Source: JANPCX01 sp050916095 (lineage in GTDB: Bacteria; Pseudomonadota; Gammaproteobacteria; Burkholderiales; Burkholderiaceae_C). From it: a stretch of DNA of 64,000 bases. A program made the translations under genes and the position numbers. Shown here piece by piece: positions 33,263 to 41,767 of the stretch (position 1 is its first letter; each line of letters begins with the position of its first letter). The stretch spans positions 620,001 to 684,000 of the forward strand of contig CP050901.1 of NCBI GenBank assembly GCA_050916095.1, in the 5' to 3' direction. The notes under the pieces are model-generated. The model made no database searches. It was not told where the DNA came from and saw only the letters and a list, made by a program, of their open reading frames with translations.

Positions 33263-33994
33263 TCAGGGCAAACGACGCCCACCCACAGCCAACAGTCCCA
33301 AGGCCATCAACATCAGCAAGGCGGCTCGGGGTTCAGGCACCGTGTTGCTCAGTTGCACCTGGTCGACGGACAGGGAGGACATCACGGACCCATCGAACAC
33401 GTCCACCACACCAAAAACCAGCGTGTGCAGACCGCTGCTGGCGAACTGAAAGCTGTAGGTTTGATAGCCGGTTTCCAACAAGTTGTCGCCGCTGCCAGGC
33501 AGCAAGGCGTCGGGCACGCCGCCCAAACGCATGACCACACCATCGATGGCGACGAAGCTGAAGTCAGCCAAGGTGTCACGGGTGCCGAAGTTCCAAAGAA
33601 AACTCAGCGTTTGACCGGCGGTTGCGGTGAACGACTGCAAAGCCAAGGACCCTTCGTAGGCGAAGCCACCCACGGGGTCGAATGCGCCTATGGCAAATCC
33701 GCTCTGTGTTTCCAGCCCACCCGGCGAACCCACCAGCACCGGGCTGTTGCCGGAGCGGTTGAAGGGGCCGATGGGGGCGCCGCTGCTGTCGAACTCGTCG
33801 GCCACGGTGTCGGCCGTGGTTAACAACAAGCGGGCGTTGCCTTGCGGTGCGCCCGCTTGGGTGCTGACGTCGCCCAAGGTGCTCCAACCTGCGAGGCCGC
33901 TTTCAAAACCACCGTTGACGATGGCGGCGTGGCTGGGGGCGTTGTACAGCGCCAGGGAAACCAAGGCGGTGGCAATGAGTTTGATGGTGTTCAT
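33263..33994 (-). CDS. PEP-CTERM sorting-domain exported protein
   Basis: 243 aa from ATG 33994 (MNTIKLIATALVSLAL, with CAGGAA upstream). There is a Sec signal ending PSHAA. The mature part is a beta-rich domain beginning IVNGGFESGLAGWSTLG, as in carbohydrate-binding-like PEP-CTERM proteins. The C-terminus is the exosortase signal: VPEPRAALLMLMALGLLAVGG with the basic tail RR. It is expected to be cut by an exosortase/EpsH at the membrane and released with extracellular polysaccharide. No exosortase gene lies in the window. Confidence 0.92.
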   Translation of the reverse strand: MNTIKLIATALVSLALYNAPSHAAIVNGGFESGLAGWSTLGDVSTQAGAPQGNARLLLTTADTVADEFDSSGAPIGPFNRSGNSPVLVGSPGGLETQSGFAIGAFDPVGGFAYEGSLALQSFTATAGQTLSFLWNFGTRDTLADFSFVAIDGVVMRLGGVPDALLPGSGDNLLETGYQTYSFQFASSGLHTLVFGVVDVFDGSVMSSLSVDQVQLSNTVPEPRAALLMLMALGLLAVGGRRLP

Positions 33995-34049
33995 GGGAGA
34001 TTCCTGAGTGAAGCTGATTCGCGACATTCTTGAGATCTATCCATTGCGC

Positions 34050-34086
34050 TGTTCGGGCTGACCCTTCGACGGGCTCAGGGCGAACG
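34050..34086. repeat. Short partial copy (D) of the dispersed repeat core
   Basis: GTTCGGGCTGACCCTTCGACGGGCTCAGGGCGAAC-like 37-bp palindrome between the PEP-CTERM gene start and the nuclease gene end. Only the core is present, without the CTATTGA/TCAATAG ends. Confidence 0.7.
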
Positions 34087-34130
34087 GATTCAGGACCGAG
34101 GAATGTTGCTAGTCCGGTGAGTGAATGAAA

Positions 34131-36428
34131 TCAACGCGACAGCACGTCGCGGTTCAGGTCAATGGCGGAGGCACTCCTACTACGCAGCAGGAGCAGGTTG
34201 CGAAAGCTGCTGCCGGGGCCTGCGGTGGCAATTTGCACTTGTGCGCCGCTGGTGGTGTCGATCACCCGCACCCAGTCCGCCGTGTTGGAGGAGGCTCCCA
34301 CAAAACCCAGGCTGCCCAGCAGGGTGCGCAGGTCCACTTGGTCGCGCCCAGGCAAGAAGTCGGTCACCGTGTCCCCCGCTTCCAGCATGCTGAGGTAGCG
34401 GTACACATTGATGCCACTGCCGCCTGTCATCACATCGGCCCCAGTGCCACCGGTGAATACTTCGTCAGCAGCGGTGCCGATCAAGGTGTCGCGTCCTGCG
34501 GTGCCATTGATGGACTTGAAGAGGGACAGGCCAATGACGACGGGGTCGTGGTCGGAGGCGCGGTAGGGGCTGATGGTGTAGGCGTCGGGCGCACAAGCCG
34601 CGCAAGTGGGCTGTTTGAACTCCAGGTTGTAGTCCAGCACCGAGGGCTCGTCGGCGTTGATGTGCCATTCGATCGCCTTGGTCACCTTGGGCGAGAGTGA
34701 CGCGGTGGTGATGGCGTGGTCCAAGCGGCCCGCGTCGCCATCGAACACATAGGAATAACCGAAGGTGTTGAAGCGCGCAATCTCGTCGACATAACCGCTG
34801 CTGGTCAGGTTGTAGACGGGGTCTTCCTGGGCGTAGGCATTCAGGTCGCCGATGATGAGAACATCGTTGCTTCCACTGCTGTTTTGCAGTGTCGCCACAA
34901 AGTTGCGCAGGGCTTGCGCTTGTTGCAAACGCAGCGCATTCCAGCAGCCTTGCCCGTCGCCGCTGTCCACATTGCCAGCGGCGTCAGCATCCCCGGCTGC
35001 AGGGCAACTGCTTTTCGATTTGAAGTGGTTCACCACCAAGGTGAACTTCTCGCTGTTGGCGCCGCCGTTGGTCAGGCCAAAGGTTTGCGCCAGAGGTGGC
35101 CGGTTGTGGATGGCCGTGGTGTCGCTGACGGTGGGGCTGGCCAAGGTCAAACGCGCGGGTTTGTAAATCATGGCCACTCGGATTGCATCGGTGCCCGTCG
35201 AGCCGGCCCCCGCAGGCGCGGGCACGGCGGCATAGGTGCCGCTGCCCAAACGGGTGTTCAGCGCGTCAACCAGGTTTTGCACGGCGGTGTTGCCGTTGTT
35301 TTGAATCTCCATCAACCCGACCGCGTCGGCGTTGATGGCGGCCAGGGCTTCCACGATCTTGGCGCGTTGGCGATTGAATTCGGCCAGGTTGTTGGCACCC
35401 CGGCAGTTGCTGGCCGCTGTGGATGTGCCCAGTGTGCAGCCTTGTCCGGTTTGTCCCGAGGCGGTGCTGCCATTGGTGAAGGTGGTGAAGAAGTTCAGCA
35501 CATTGAAGCTGGCCACCTTCACATTGCCGCCGACGTTCTCTGGCGCAGCACTGCGCGGGTTGGCCCGCACGAAGACCGGTGCTGTGGTGGGGTGCAGTTT
35601 GTAGTCACCCAACCCGGTGTTGCTGGCCGTGGCCAAGCCGTAGTCGAGCACGCCGGTGAGGGAGGCAACGGTGTCGCCAGCGCGTAGGGTGTTGTCTGCG
35701 GCGAAGTAAGGTGTGGGGTTGGGGTTTTGCGACGAGGTGCCGTCGTCCAGAATCAAACGGCGGCGTGCGTTTTCATCCGCCTGCGCGATGGCTTGGGGAC
35801 CAGGGCGGTAGCGGTTGGTGGGCACCTCCAGGCGACCACCGACGGACAAAGTCACTTGGCCGAAGCGCCCTTGAAAAAAGTTTTGCGACACCGTGAGCGG
35901 CCCCGCCATAGAAATCAACATGCCCTCGTAACGCTCCAGCTCGTCGTTCACCAGCTCGGGCAAGGTGACGGGGGTGGGTGCAATGGTGTAACCCGTGCCC
36001 AGCACCTGCAAATTGCTCAGGTTGGTCAGCTCGGTGATGGGGCGTGTGGCGGTGATGGCATTGCTGGCTGCGCCGGTGTTGAACTCGGTGACGCGCCCGG
36101 TGATGCGAATCAACTGGCCCACCGCCACGGTGGGCGCGCTGCTGGTGAAGATGAAGACACCGTCCGAGGTGGCCGGGTTGCCGTCACCCACCAGGTCTTG
36201 AATGAAGTAGCCGTTGTTGATCAGCCGCGTGACCACGCCCGTGGTGGTCACAAAATTGCCCACCAGCGAGCTGGTGATGCCTGAGCCCTGAATGGTGTAA
36301 GTCGCTGTGTCGGTGGTTTGGGCCTGGACGCTGCCGTGAACCAGCGCAAAGGCCAGCAAGAAGGCCAATGATGTGGCGGCAGCGCCGCGCAAAAACAGCT
36401 TCAGGTGAGGGGGCGTTGAACGGCGCAT
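34131..36428 (-). CDS. ExeM/NucH-family extracellular endonuclease with RTX-like tail
   Basis: 765 aa from ATG 36428, which gives a normal signal peptide (FLRGAAATSLAFLLAFALVHG...VQAQT); an ATG at 36461 is the alternative. An N-terminal OB/lamin-like region (residues about 45-280) precedes an endonuclease/exonuclease/phosphatase domain with ASFNVLNFF, GLMEIQNNG, VVNHFKSK, IIGDLNAYAQEDP and the closing RASDHDPVV. The last 110 residues contain haemolysin-type calcium-binding repeats (GRDTLIGTAADEVFTGGTGADVMTGGSG). ExeM/NucH enzymes degrade extracellular DNA in biofilms and for nutrients. Having both a Sec signal and an RTX tail is notable. Confidence 0.9.
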   Translation of the reverse strand: MRRSTPPHLKLFLRGAAATSLAFLLAFALVHGSVQAQTTDTATYTIQGSGITSSLVGNFVTTTGVVTRLINNGYFIQDLVGDGNPATSDGVFIFTSSAPTVAVGQLIRITGRVTEFNTGAASNAITATRPITELTNLSNLQVLGTGYTIAPTPVTLPELVNDELERYEGMLISMAGPLTVSQNFFQGRFGQVTLSVGGRLEVPTNRYRPGPQAIAQADENARRRLILDDGTSSQNPNPTPYFAADNTLRAGDTVASLTGVLDYGLATASNTGLGDYKLHPTTAPVFVRANPRSAAPENVGGNVKVASFNVLNFFTTFTNGSTASGQTGQGCTLGTSTAASNCRGANNLAEFNRQRAKIVEALAAINADAVGLMEIQNNGNTAVQNLVDALNTRLGSGTYAAVPAPAGAGSTGTDAIRVAMIYKPARLTLASPTVSDTTAIHNRPPLAQTFGLTNGGANSEKFTLVVNHFKSKSSCPAAGDADAAGNVDSGDGQGCWNALRLQQAQALRNFVATLQNSSGSNDVLIIGDLNAYAQEDPVYNLTSSGYVDEIARFNTFGYSYVFDGDAGRLDHAITTASLSPKVTKAIEWHINADEPSVLDYNLEFKQPTCAACAPDAYTISPYRASDHDPVVIGLSLFKSINGTAGRDTLIGTAADEVFTGGTGADVMTGGSGINVYRYLSMLEAGDTVTDFLPGRDQVDLRTLLGSLGFVGASSNTADWVRVIDTTSGAQVQIATAGPGSSFRNLLLLRSRSASAIDLNRDVLSR

Positions 36429-36613
36429 GGCGTAGGCACTCTTTGAAAAGACCCAGGTCATGGACCCTGCATTGACAAGGTCCGACCACACGCTACGCAG
36501 TCTGGTGGCTGACTGTGACATCCGCATGTCGGTGCGAGTGTTTTCTGCGCGCAGCGAACTTTGCCTCTGTTTGTCACGCGACGGTCACGCCAACCGACGT
36601 AGTCGGCATCGCC

Positions 36614-36808
36614 TCAACGTTTTCCCGAGCGCTGTTTCCACAGCTTGAAGGCGCTGGGGGTCAACTCACGTTTCATCAAAGGCAAGAGCTGGCCTTCACT
36701 CAAGCCGTGTTGCATCAGCACGCGGTGAAACGGCGTTTTGTCTTCCCAGGCAGTGGCCACAATGCGGCTGACTTCGTCGGGTGTGAGGCGGGGTATCGGT
36801 TTGGCCAT
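36614..36808 (-). CDS. DUF2805 (TIGR03643) small protein
   Basis: 64 aa. The pattern IVATAWEDKTPFHRVLMQHGLSEGQLLPLMKRELTPSAFKLWKQR is the DUF2805/TIGR03643 core: an acidic AWEDKTPF motif, a G-L-S-E helix and an R-E-x-x-P-S-x-F-x-L-W end. The function is unknown. The gene is monocistronic. Confidence 0.85.
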   Translation of the reverse strand: MAKPIPRLTPDEVSRIVATAWEDKTPFHRVLMQHGLSEGQLLPLMKRELTPSAFKLWKQRSGKR

Positions 36809-36892
36809 GGCGCATTGTCGCCAAGTTGGGCGGCTTGGCGACCCATCAGTATCTGTTTTCGAGCCCTAGGCCGGGAGCGAAGCAACTTTTTC

Positions 36893-36918
36893 GTCATTCC
36901 TGCGCAGGCGGGAATGAC
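36893..36918. repeat. GTCATTCCTGC...GCGGGAATGAC palindrome
   Basis: Second copy of the 26-bp element found at 33190, with a T for C in the left arm. It lies in the 190-bp gap before the decayed small gene; nothing else is visible there. Confidence 0.8.
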
Positions 36919-36998
36919 GGCCGTCATAGGCAGGTGTCCGTGCTCGGTAATGCTTGGCGTTGTCTCTTGGTGCGGTCGTCACATCCACGACTGAAACA

Positions 36999-37324
36999 AT
37001 GTCCGCAGTCCGACGAAAGGCAAATCGAAATCCCGCCAGTCCTTCCGTCATCGCTTTATTCGTGCCATCCTGGTCGTATCCAACCCAGCGCCACGCGCAA
37101 GCCCATAGTTGTTGAAGCGCATTGGTGCCGTTTTTCTGGCCGGGTCGGGTGGTGTGGACGTTAACGAGGCACGGTGGATAGTTTGCCGACTGGTGGAGAG
37201 ATTGGAGGCATTGGCGTGCCAGCGTGAGCATTTGAAAAGTCGTGTGGGACGCTACGCCCGGTCTCTTCACTCGGGGATATTCCACCTGGAATGGGGATTG
37301 AACACGCCGAGTGCCCGGCAATAA
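36999..37324 (+). pseudogene. Decayed paralogue of the small gene at 40265
   Basis: Two frames each match part of the intact 112-aa protein at 40265-40603. The first (from about 37008) reads SDERQIEIPPVLPSSLYSCHPGRI, matching SDESQIEVPP...LYVPPGRI; a 7-nt insertion displaces the ATG. After an internal deletion the match resumes in another frame (from about 37112): LKRIGAVFLAGSGGVDVNEARW..CRLVERLEAL against LERIHAGLLAGAGGLQANEAQW..CRLAELLG. About 35 middle residues are missing. The unit is not translatable as one protein. Confidence 0.85.
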
Positions 37325-37461
37325 TGCGCCAAGTTTTTTGGCATTCACGGCACATCACCGGGTCAGTTGACGGACGTAGTGCGGGAATGCCTCTGCCTTG
37401 CTGGGCGATTAACTTCGCATGCTGCACGCCCGAACGATTCACTTCAACAACGGAAGGTTTT

Positions 37462-38679
37462 ATGGCAATTGACGAAACGAAGGCGAACTCTGTCGGCGCA
37501 AGCTCAGCTGATTTCCAGTTGACCCCGCCCGAAGTGGTCGTACCTGTTGGCCAGGCCGTTGCCAAGACAGCCGTACCCATGCCTCCCGCTTTGACCACCG
37601 CTGTGGAGGAGCAGGTCGATCGTTTCGTTCACAGCCTCATGACGGAAGACTTGCAAAGCGAGGGCTTTCGCGCCAAGCTCGACAGTGCCTTTGCGTTGGG
37701 CAGAGAGGAAGTTTCCGTGGCTGCCAGCCTGATGCAGGGCCGCTTCATGGAGCGCAACTTCGTTGGTGTGGAGGACAACCAAACCTTCAAGGCCATACAA
37801 GAAATGAGGGGCCACCTGGATGAGCTCAATCCAGGCAAGGAAGGTGATTTGTTCCAGCCCCAAAAGCTATTGGGGATTATTCCTTTTGGTAATCGCTTGC
37901 AGACCTACTTTCGCAAATTTCAAAGCGCGGGTGGCCAGTTGCAAAAAAGCATGAATCAGTTGTACGCAGCACGCGATGACATGCAGCGCGACGTGATCGA
38001 GATTGAAGCAACGCGGGGCAAGCTATGGGATGCGATGCAAAAACTGGCGGCTGCTATTCGGTTCTCGGAATCGCTGGATGCAAAACTCAACGCCAAGGTT
38101 GAGGCGCTGCGTGCAACTGACCCGCAGCGAGCCAAAGCGCTGGAACAGGAGGTGCTCTTTTACGCGCGCCAAAATTTGCAGGATATGTTGACGCAGCAGG
38201 CTGTGTGCACCAATGGTTACTTGGCGCTGGACGTGCTCAAGAAAACGGGCCGTGAAATGATGAATGGCTGCACCCGGGTGGCCACTACCGGTATGAGTGC
38301 GCTGGCCGTTGCTCAGACTGTGGCCAGAGCCACCGGCAATCAGATCAAGGTGATGGAAATGCTGTCGGGCGTTAACAGCACCATCGAAAACTTAATCACT
38401 GAGACCGGCCGACAGCTGAACAACCATGTGGACAAGACCACTCAGTTTGCGCAGAACCCGATGATTGGTGTGGAGAAGCTCAAGGAGATGTTTGACCTGA
38501 CCTTCAAAGCCATGGACGCGATGGACGATTTCCGCTCCAAGTCCATTGCCGTGATGGGGCAGAACAATCAAATGATCGCAACCGAAATCAAGCGTTCTGA
38601 ACAGTACCTCGATAAAGTTCGCATGCAGCATGCCCGCGCGGCCACGACTGAGCAACTCAGCGGCCCTGTCAAGCTTTGA
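37462..38679 (+). CDS. telA: TelA-family toxic anion resistance protein
   Basis: 405 aa from ATG 37462 with GGAAGG in front; the longer frame to 37291 runs through the pseudogene. It is almost all alpha-helical. TelA/KlaA hallmarks are present: LLGIIPFGNRLQTYFRKFQSAGGQLQKSM, then DDMQRDVIEIEATRGKLWDAMQKL, QNLQDMLTQQAVCTNGYLALDVLKKTGREM and the late LKEMFDLTFKAMDAMDDFRSKSI. TelA is linked to tellurite, colicin and phage resistance and cell-envelope stress; its molecular role is unresolved. It heads a group with a YiaA-like protein and an XpaC-like gene, echoing the xpaC-yaaN pair of Bacillus. Confidence 0.92.
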   Translation: MAIDETKANSVGASSADFQLTPPEVVVPVGQAVAKTAVPMPPALTTAVEEQVDRFVHSLMTEDLQSEGFRAKLDSAFALGREEVSVAASLMQGRFMERNFVGVEDNQTFKAIQEMRGHLDELNPGKEGDLFQPQKLLGIIPFGNRLQTYFRKFQSAGGQLQKSMNQLYAARDDMQRDVIEIEATRGKLWDAMQKLAAAIRFSESLDAKLNAKVEALRATDPQRAKALEQEVLFYARQNLQDMLTQQAVCTNGYLALDVLKKTGREMMNGCTRVATTGMSALAVAQTVARATGNQIKVMEMLSGVNSTIENLITETGRQLNNHVDKTTQFAQNPMIGVEKLKEMFDLTFKAMDAMDDFRSKSIAVMGQNNQMIATEIKRSEQYLDKVRMQHARAATTEQLSGPVKL

Positions 38680-38724
38680 GTATTCAATTTATTCCATCTG
38701 TCCATCATCAAAAAAGGAGTTTTT

Positions 38725-39186
38725 ATGGCGTCCCGTTATGTCATGCAACGAGATACACCCGCTTGGCGGCTACAGGTTCGTATTTCGTTCGGTCTGGCCG
38801 TGGTGTGCGTCGGGCTGGGGGTGGTCGGGTTGCCAGGCCAAGAGCTGGACCGAGCCTTCCTGGCCATTGGTATGTTCTTTTGCTTGTTTTCAACTTTTGC
38901 CGTGGCCAAAACCCAGCGTGACAACCGCGATGGCCAGGTAGATACAGGTCAATGGATCATGACCGTGTGGGTAGCTTTTGCTGCGGCTATTCTGTTGACG
39001 GGTTGGGGTTTGTGGCGCATGCAAATTGAGTTTTGGCAGAAGAACTACATGCTGGTCAGTTGGTTGTTCTTGGTCAGCTCGAGTTTCACCTTGTCCAAGA
39101 CGATTCGAGATGCACAAGAGGCCGATCTGCTGGCACGCCGCTCGGCGGCCACGCGCGAGGCGGGCGGTGGCAAAGAAGTGGAATGA
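38725..39186 (+). CDS. YiaA/YiaB-type inner-membrane protein
   Basis: 153 aa with AAGGAG upstream. Four membrane helices in two similar pairs: ISFGLAVVCVGLGVVGL and FLAIGMFFCLFSTFAVAKTQRDN, then VWVAFAAAILLTGWGLW and YMLVSWLFLVSSSFTLSKTIRDA. The repeated (A/S)KT-x-R-D end of each pair is the YiaAB two-helix signature. It starts 45 bp after telA on the same strand and is probably co-transcribed. The family has no defined role; its place beside TelA hints at envelope stress. Confidence 0.85.
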   Translation: MASRYVMQRDTPAWRLQVRISFGLAVVCVGLGVVGLPGQELDRAFLAIGMFFCLFSTFAVAKTQRDNRDGQVDTGQWIMTVWVAFAAAILLTGWGLWRMQIEFWQKNYMLVSWLFLVSSSFTLSKTIRDAQEADLLARRSAATREAGGGKEVE

Positions 39187-39189
39187 AAC

Positions 39190-40001
39190 TCAACGCGACC
39201 GCTTAGCTTCTAAGAAGCGGTTCTGTTTCATCAAACCTTCGGCCGCACTGCGGCCGATTTTTTTCTCGCGCAGTGCCACCTCCTCTTGGAGTGCAGCCAG
39301 TTGATCTAGCAGCAATGCCTGCGCCGATGCCTGACCATCCAGAAGTTGCGTGTTGCGTTGATTCGCTGGAACGCGCATGAATGCGTCCAAGGTGTCCGGT
39401 ATGTAGCGCCGCAGGCACTCTCGTAAAAACAGCCGATCTTCATGGGTGAAGTATTCGTCTATGCCCTGGGCATGTTGTGCAATGTGAACGACGGACACCT
39501 TGATCGATGTGAGCCGCTCGATGGCGTCATCCCCCAAGGCTGTGGATGATTCGTCGAGCAAACGATCAAATGCCTCCAAGATGGCGCGCTCAAAGAGCGG
39601 CGGGGCGCTGCTGGTGAGGTCTTGTTTTTTTCTGTTGGTGCGCTGAGAAAAAAAAGAACAACGGCACCCACCAACGCAATACAAAGTCCGCCCGCAGTTG
39701 CAACCACCGACGATTCAATCAGGCCAAGCACGCCCAGCACCGCGCCGCAGGCAGTGACCACGCCCGAGGCAATCATCGGACCGCTGATGGCTTGGCGCGC
39801 ATGAGCGGGCTCAAACCCAATCTGCTGCGCCAGCGGTTCACCCATCGCATTTCGTCGCTGCATGCGCAGGAGTCGGGCCTGCATTTCCGGATGCACGGGC
39901 GTTTCGGATTCTTCCAAGCGACGCTGCTGAATCAAAGCGGTTCGCCGATTGACAGGCCCATCTGCGCTGATCAGGCGGGATTCATCTGAGGGTGGATGCA
40001 T
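39190..40001 (-). CDS. XpaC-like membrane protein split by a -1 frameshift
   Basis: Two frames make one sensible protein. The first (ATG 40001) has a polar N-terminus and two membrane helices (ISGPMIASGVVTACGAVLGVLG, VVATAGGLCIALVGAVVLFFL) ending SAPTEK. The -1 frame then continues KQDLTSSAPPLFERAILEAFDRLLDES...EDRLFLRECLRRYIPDTLDAFM to a stop at 39190. The switch lies at A AAA AAC (39624-39630, minus strand). Joined, it is about 270 aa and resembles XpaC (5-bromo-4-chloroindolyl phosphate hydrolysis protein), the usual partner of TelA. Without the shift the first frame ends at 39459. Either programmed frameshifting, a mutation or a one-base assembly error. Confidence 0.65.
39624..39630 (-). 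promoter_or_regulatory. Candidate -1 frameshift heptamer A AAA AAC
   Basis: In the frame of the upstream XpaC-like segment the codons are GAA AAA AAC; slipping back one base gives AAA AAA CAA and enters the downstream frame exactly. The site is part of a run of seven A in the transcript, which is also where sequencing indels occur. Confidence 0.45.
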
Positions 40002-40264
40002 GGGAGCCGAGGGGTTGGTGGTGTCTGAGGGCGCTCGATTCAAATACAAAAGCGCTGTTGGATTGTGCCTGTTCAGTTTGATAGGGTCCAAGCAGGTTTG
40101 ATGGCGACATCGTTCGTATTGCGCGCTCGCGGATGCCGATGCCACTGCTTTGACTTGTTTCGCTCGCGCCGTGTCGCACGACCCGCTCAATGAAGGCTCT
40201 GCTGGAATGAAAAACCTTTCAAGCCCGCCTTCATTGGCGCGTCCCGACTGACACAATCCCCACC

Positions 40265-40603
40265 ATGTCTGACGAAAGCCAAATCGAAGTCCCGCCTTCT
40301 TTCATTACCTTGTACGTGCCCCCCGGCCGCATCAAACCCATAGCCTCTGCTGAGCACATACGCCAGCGCTACGAGTTGTGTGAGGACTTGGCCACGATGT
40401 TTGTCGACACCGCCCAAACCAAGTTGTGGGAGTTGGGCATTTCTGAGTCTGATGTGCTGGAGCGCATTCACGCCGGTTTGTTGGCGGGGGCAGGTGGGCT
40501 GCAGGCGAACGAAGCACAGTGGGTCATGTGTCGCTTGGCGGAGTTGTTGGGGTGGGATGATGTGGCGTTGCCGGTCTTTGGCTCGGCACCAGATCCCGAG
40601 TGA
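40265..40603 (+). CDS. Conserved small soluble protein (intact copy)
   Basis: 112 aa, acidic, no signal or membrane segment. It begins SDESQIEVPPSFITLYVPPGRIKP and continues with helices (RYELCEDLATMFVDTAQTKLWELGISESDVLERI) that end in NEAQWVMCRLAELLGWDD. I believe similar proteins occur in other Burkholderiales as uncharacterised proteins, sometimes labelled chaperone-like ATPase, but there is no ATP-binding motif here. A decayed copy lies at 36999-37324 on the other side of the telA group. The 40002-40264 gap in front holds nothing recognisable. Confidence 0.75.
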   Translation: MSDESQIEVPPSFITLYVPPGRIKPIASAEHIRQRYELCEDLATMFVDTAQTKLWELGISESDVLERIHAGLLAGAGGLQANEAQWVMCRLAELLGWDDVALPVFGSAPDPE

Positions 40604-40728
40604 AAGAGGCCGGCCAGACATTTGCTGCTGAAGTGTGGCGCGTACCGCAATACCGCATGAAGACTTGTTTTGCTTGCGGAGCAGCGGTGGTGCCGCTCGG
40701 TATCTGACGTGGGGTAAGTGTCAGCAAC

Positions 40729-41331
40729 TCATGACAAAGCAACAATCTCAAGCTGCTCAACCCAGATCACCTCACAGGCACCTGCCCCGGAGTCTTCGCG
40801 AGTCAAGGAGCTGGACCACTGCCAGCCCGAGGGCTTGCTGGCGTTGATCAGGTGGCCGGACAGTTGAACCAGCTGCCCTGGGCGCACTTTCTTCAACGCA
40901 GCCTTGACCGTGTCGTTGGCGGGGATCAGATGCATGTTGGCACTGGAGCGGATGATTTGCGCTGGGGCAATGGGCGGGCTGTCGGTGAAGCGCCAAAAGT
41001 AAAAACGGTTGCTCTGGCTGATGTTCAGTTGTTGGTAGATGCGAGGGTCGGACATGTCCCCCCAACCAAACACCAGATCAGTGGGCGAGAGCTCAGCCTC
41101 TGCGCCCAAGCGGTAGTCTTTTCGCGCCAAAACCCGTGCCCGTAGGTCGATTCGGGCTTTGGGCGTGATCGTGAAGCCTTCGTGCTGAAAAGCGGCTGCG
41201 CTGGTGACTGTTTGCACTGGATCGGCAGGGGCCACTACACCGGGTGCTACGTTGGACAGCGGTCGGGTGCCGTGCCAACTCCAGGCGCCCCAAACGCAGG
41301 CCAGTATCGCAGCGTATTTGATCCAACTCAT
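40729..41331 (-). CDS. Hypothetical membrane-anchored protein
   Basis: 200 aa. One N-terminal helix (IKYAAILACVWGAWSWHG) is a signal anchor. The outer part has FTITPKARIDLRARVLARKDYRLGAEAELSPTDLVFGWGDMSD, RFYFWRFTDSPPI, and VRPGQLVQLSGHLI, which suggests a beta-barrel/OB-like domain ending EVIWVEQLEIV. It resembles small conserved Proteobacterial hypothetical proteins with a G-W-G-x-M-S-D motif, but I cannot assign a function. It is followed by no partner gene. Confidence 0.65.
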   Translation of the reverse strand: MSWIKYAAILACVWGAWSWHGTRPLSNVAPGVVAPADPVQTVTSAAAFQHEGFTITPKARIDLRARVLARKDYRLGAEAELSPTDLVFGWGDMSDPRIYQQLNISQSNRFYFWRFTDSPPIAPAQIIRSSANMHLIPANDTVKAALKKVRPGQLVQLSGHLINASKPSGWQWSSSLTREDSGAGACEVIWVEQLEIVALS

Positions 41332-41378
41332 CTCGCGGATTCAACCACCCGGGCCAGTGCCGCGTCAAGGCTTAGGCT

Positions 41379-41756
41379 TCAGGTTCCTTGGGCATAGCGA
41401 CATTTGTCACCGCTGGCAGGTCGTTCAACGGTCACAGCGTGCAGCCCGATCAGACGCGGTGAGAGTTGTTTGAAAATGTAGGCACACAGGTTTTCCAGCG
41501 TGGCAGGTCCAAGGTCTGGGACTTCATCGAGGAAATGGTGGTCGAGCTGCTCGCGCACTTGTGCAATGGCGGCGCGCACGTCGGCCAAGTCAACCAACAT
41601 GCCAGTGTCCGGGTTGACTTCGCCGCGCAAAAAAACCTCTGCGTGGTAGGTGTGGCCGTGAACGCGGCGGCTGCCCTCGGCTTCTACCTTGCGGCGCAGG
41701 GTATGGGCGGATTCAAAATAAAAACGTTGACTCAACTCGCAGAGCATCTGGTTCAT
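41379..41756 (-). CDS. queD: QueD-family 6-carboxytetrahydropterin synthase
   Basis: 125 aa from ATG 41756 (another ATG at 41747 with AGGA upstream). The zinc His residues are in FESAHTL and VHGHTYH, and the LDHHFLDEVPDLGPATLENLCAYIF and final VERPASG blocks match the PTPS/QueD fold. The enzyme makes 6-carboxytetrahydropterin from dihydroneopterin triphosphate, the second step to preQ0. Where E. coli QueD has its catalytic Cys (KCGRLHGH) this one has Ser (EGSRRVHGH). It follows queE by 11 bp. Confidence 0.9.
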   Translation of the reverse strand: MNQMLCELSQRFYFESAHTLRRKVEAEGSRRVHGHTYHAEVFLRGEVNPDTGMLVDLADVRAAIAQVREQLDHHFLDEVPDLGPATLENLCAYIFKQLSPRLIGLHAVTVERPASGDKCRYAQGT

Positions 41757-41767
41757 CCTGAGGGGAT

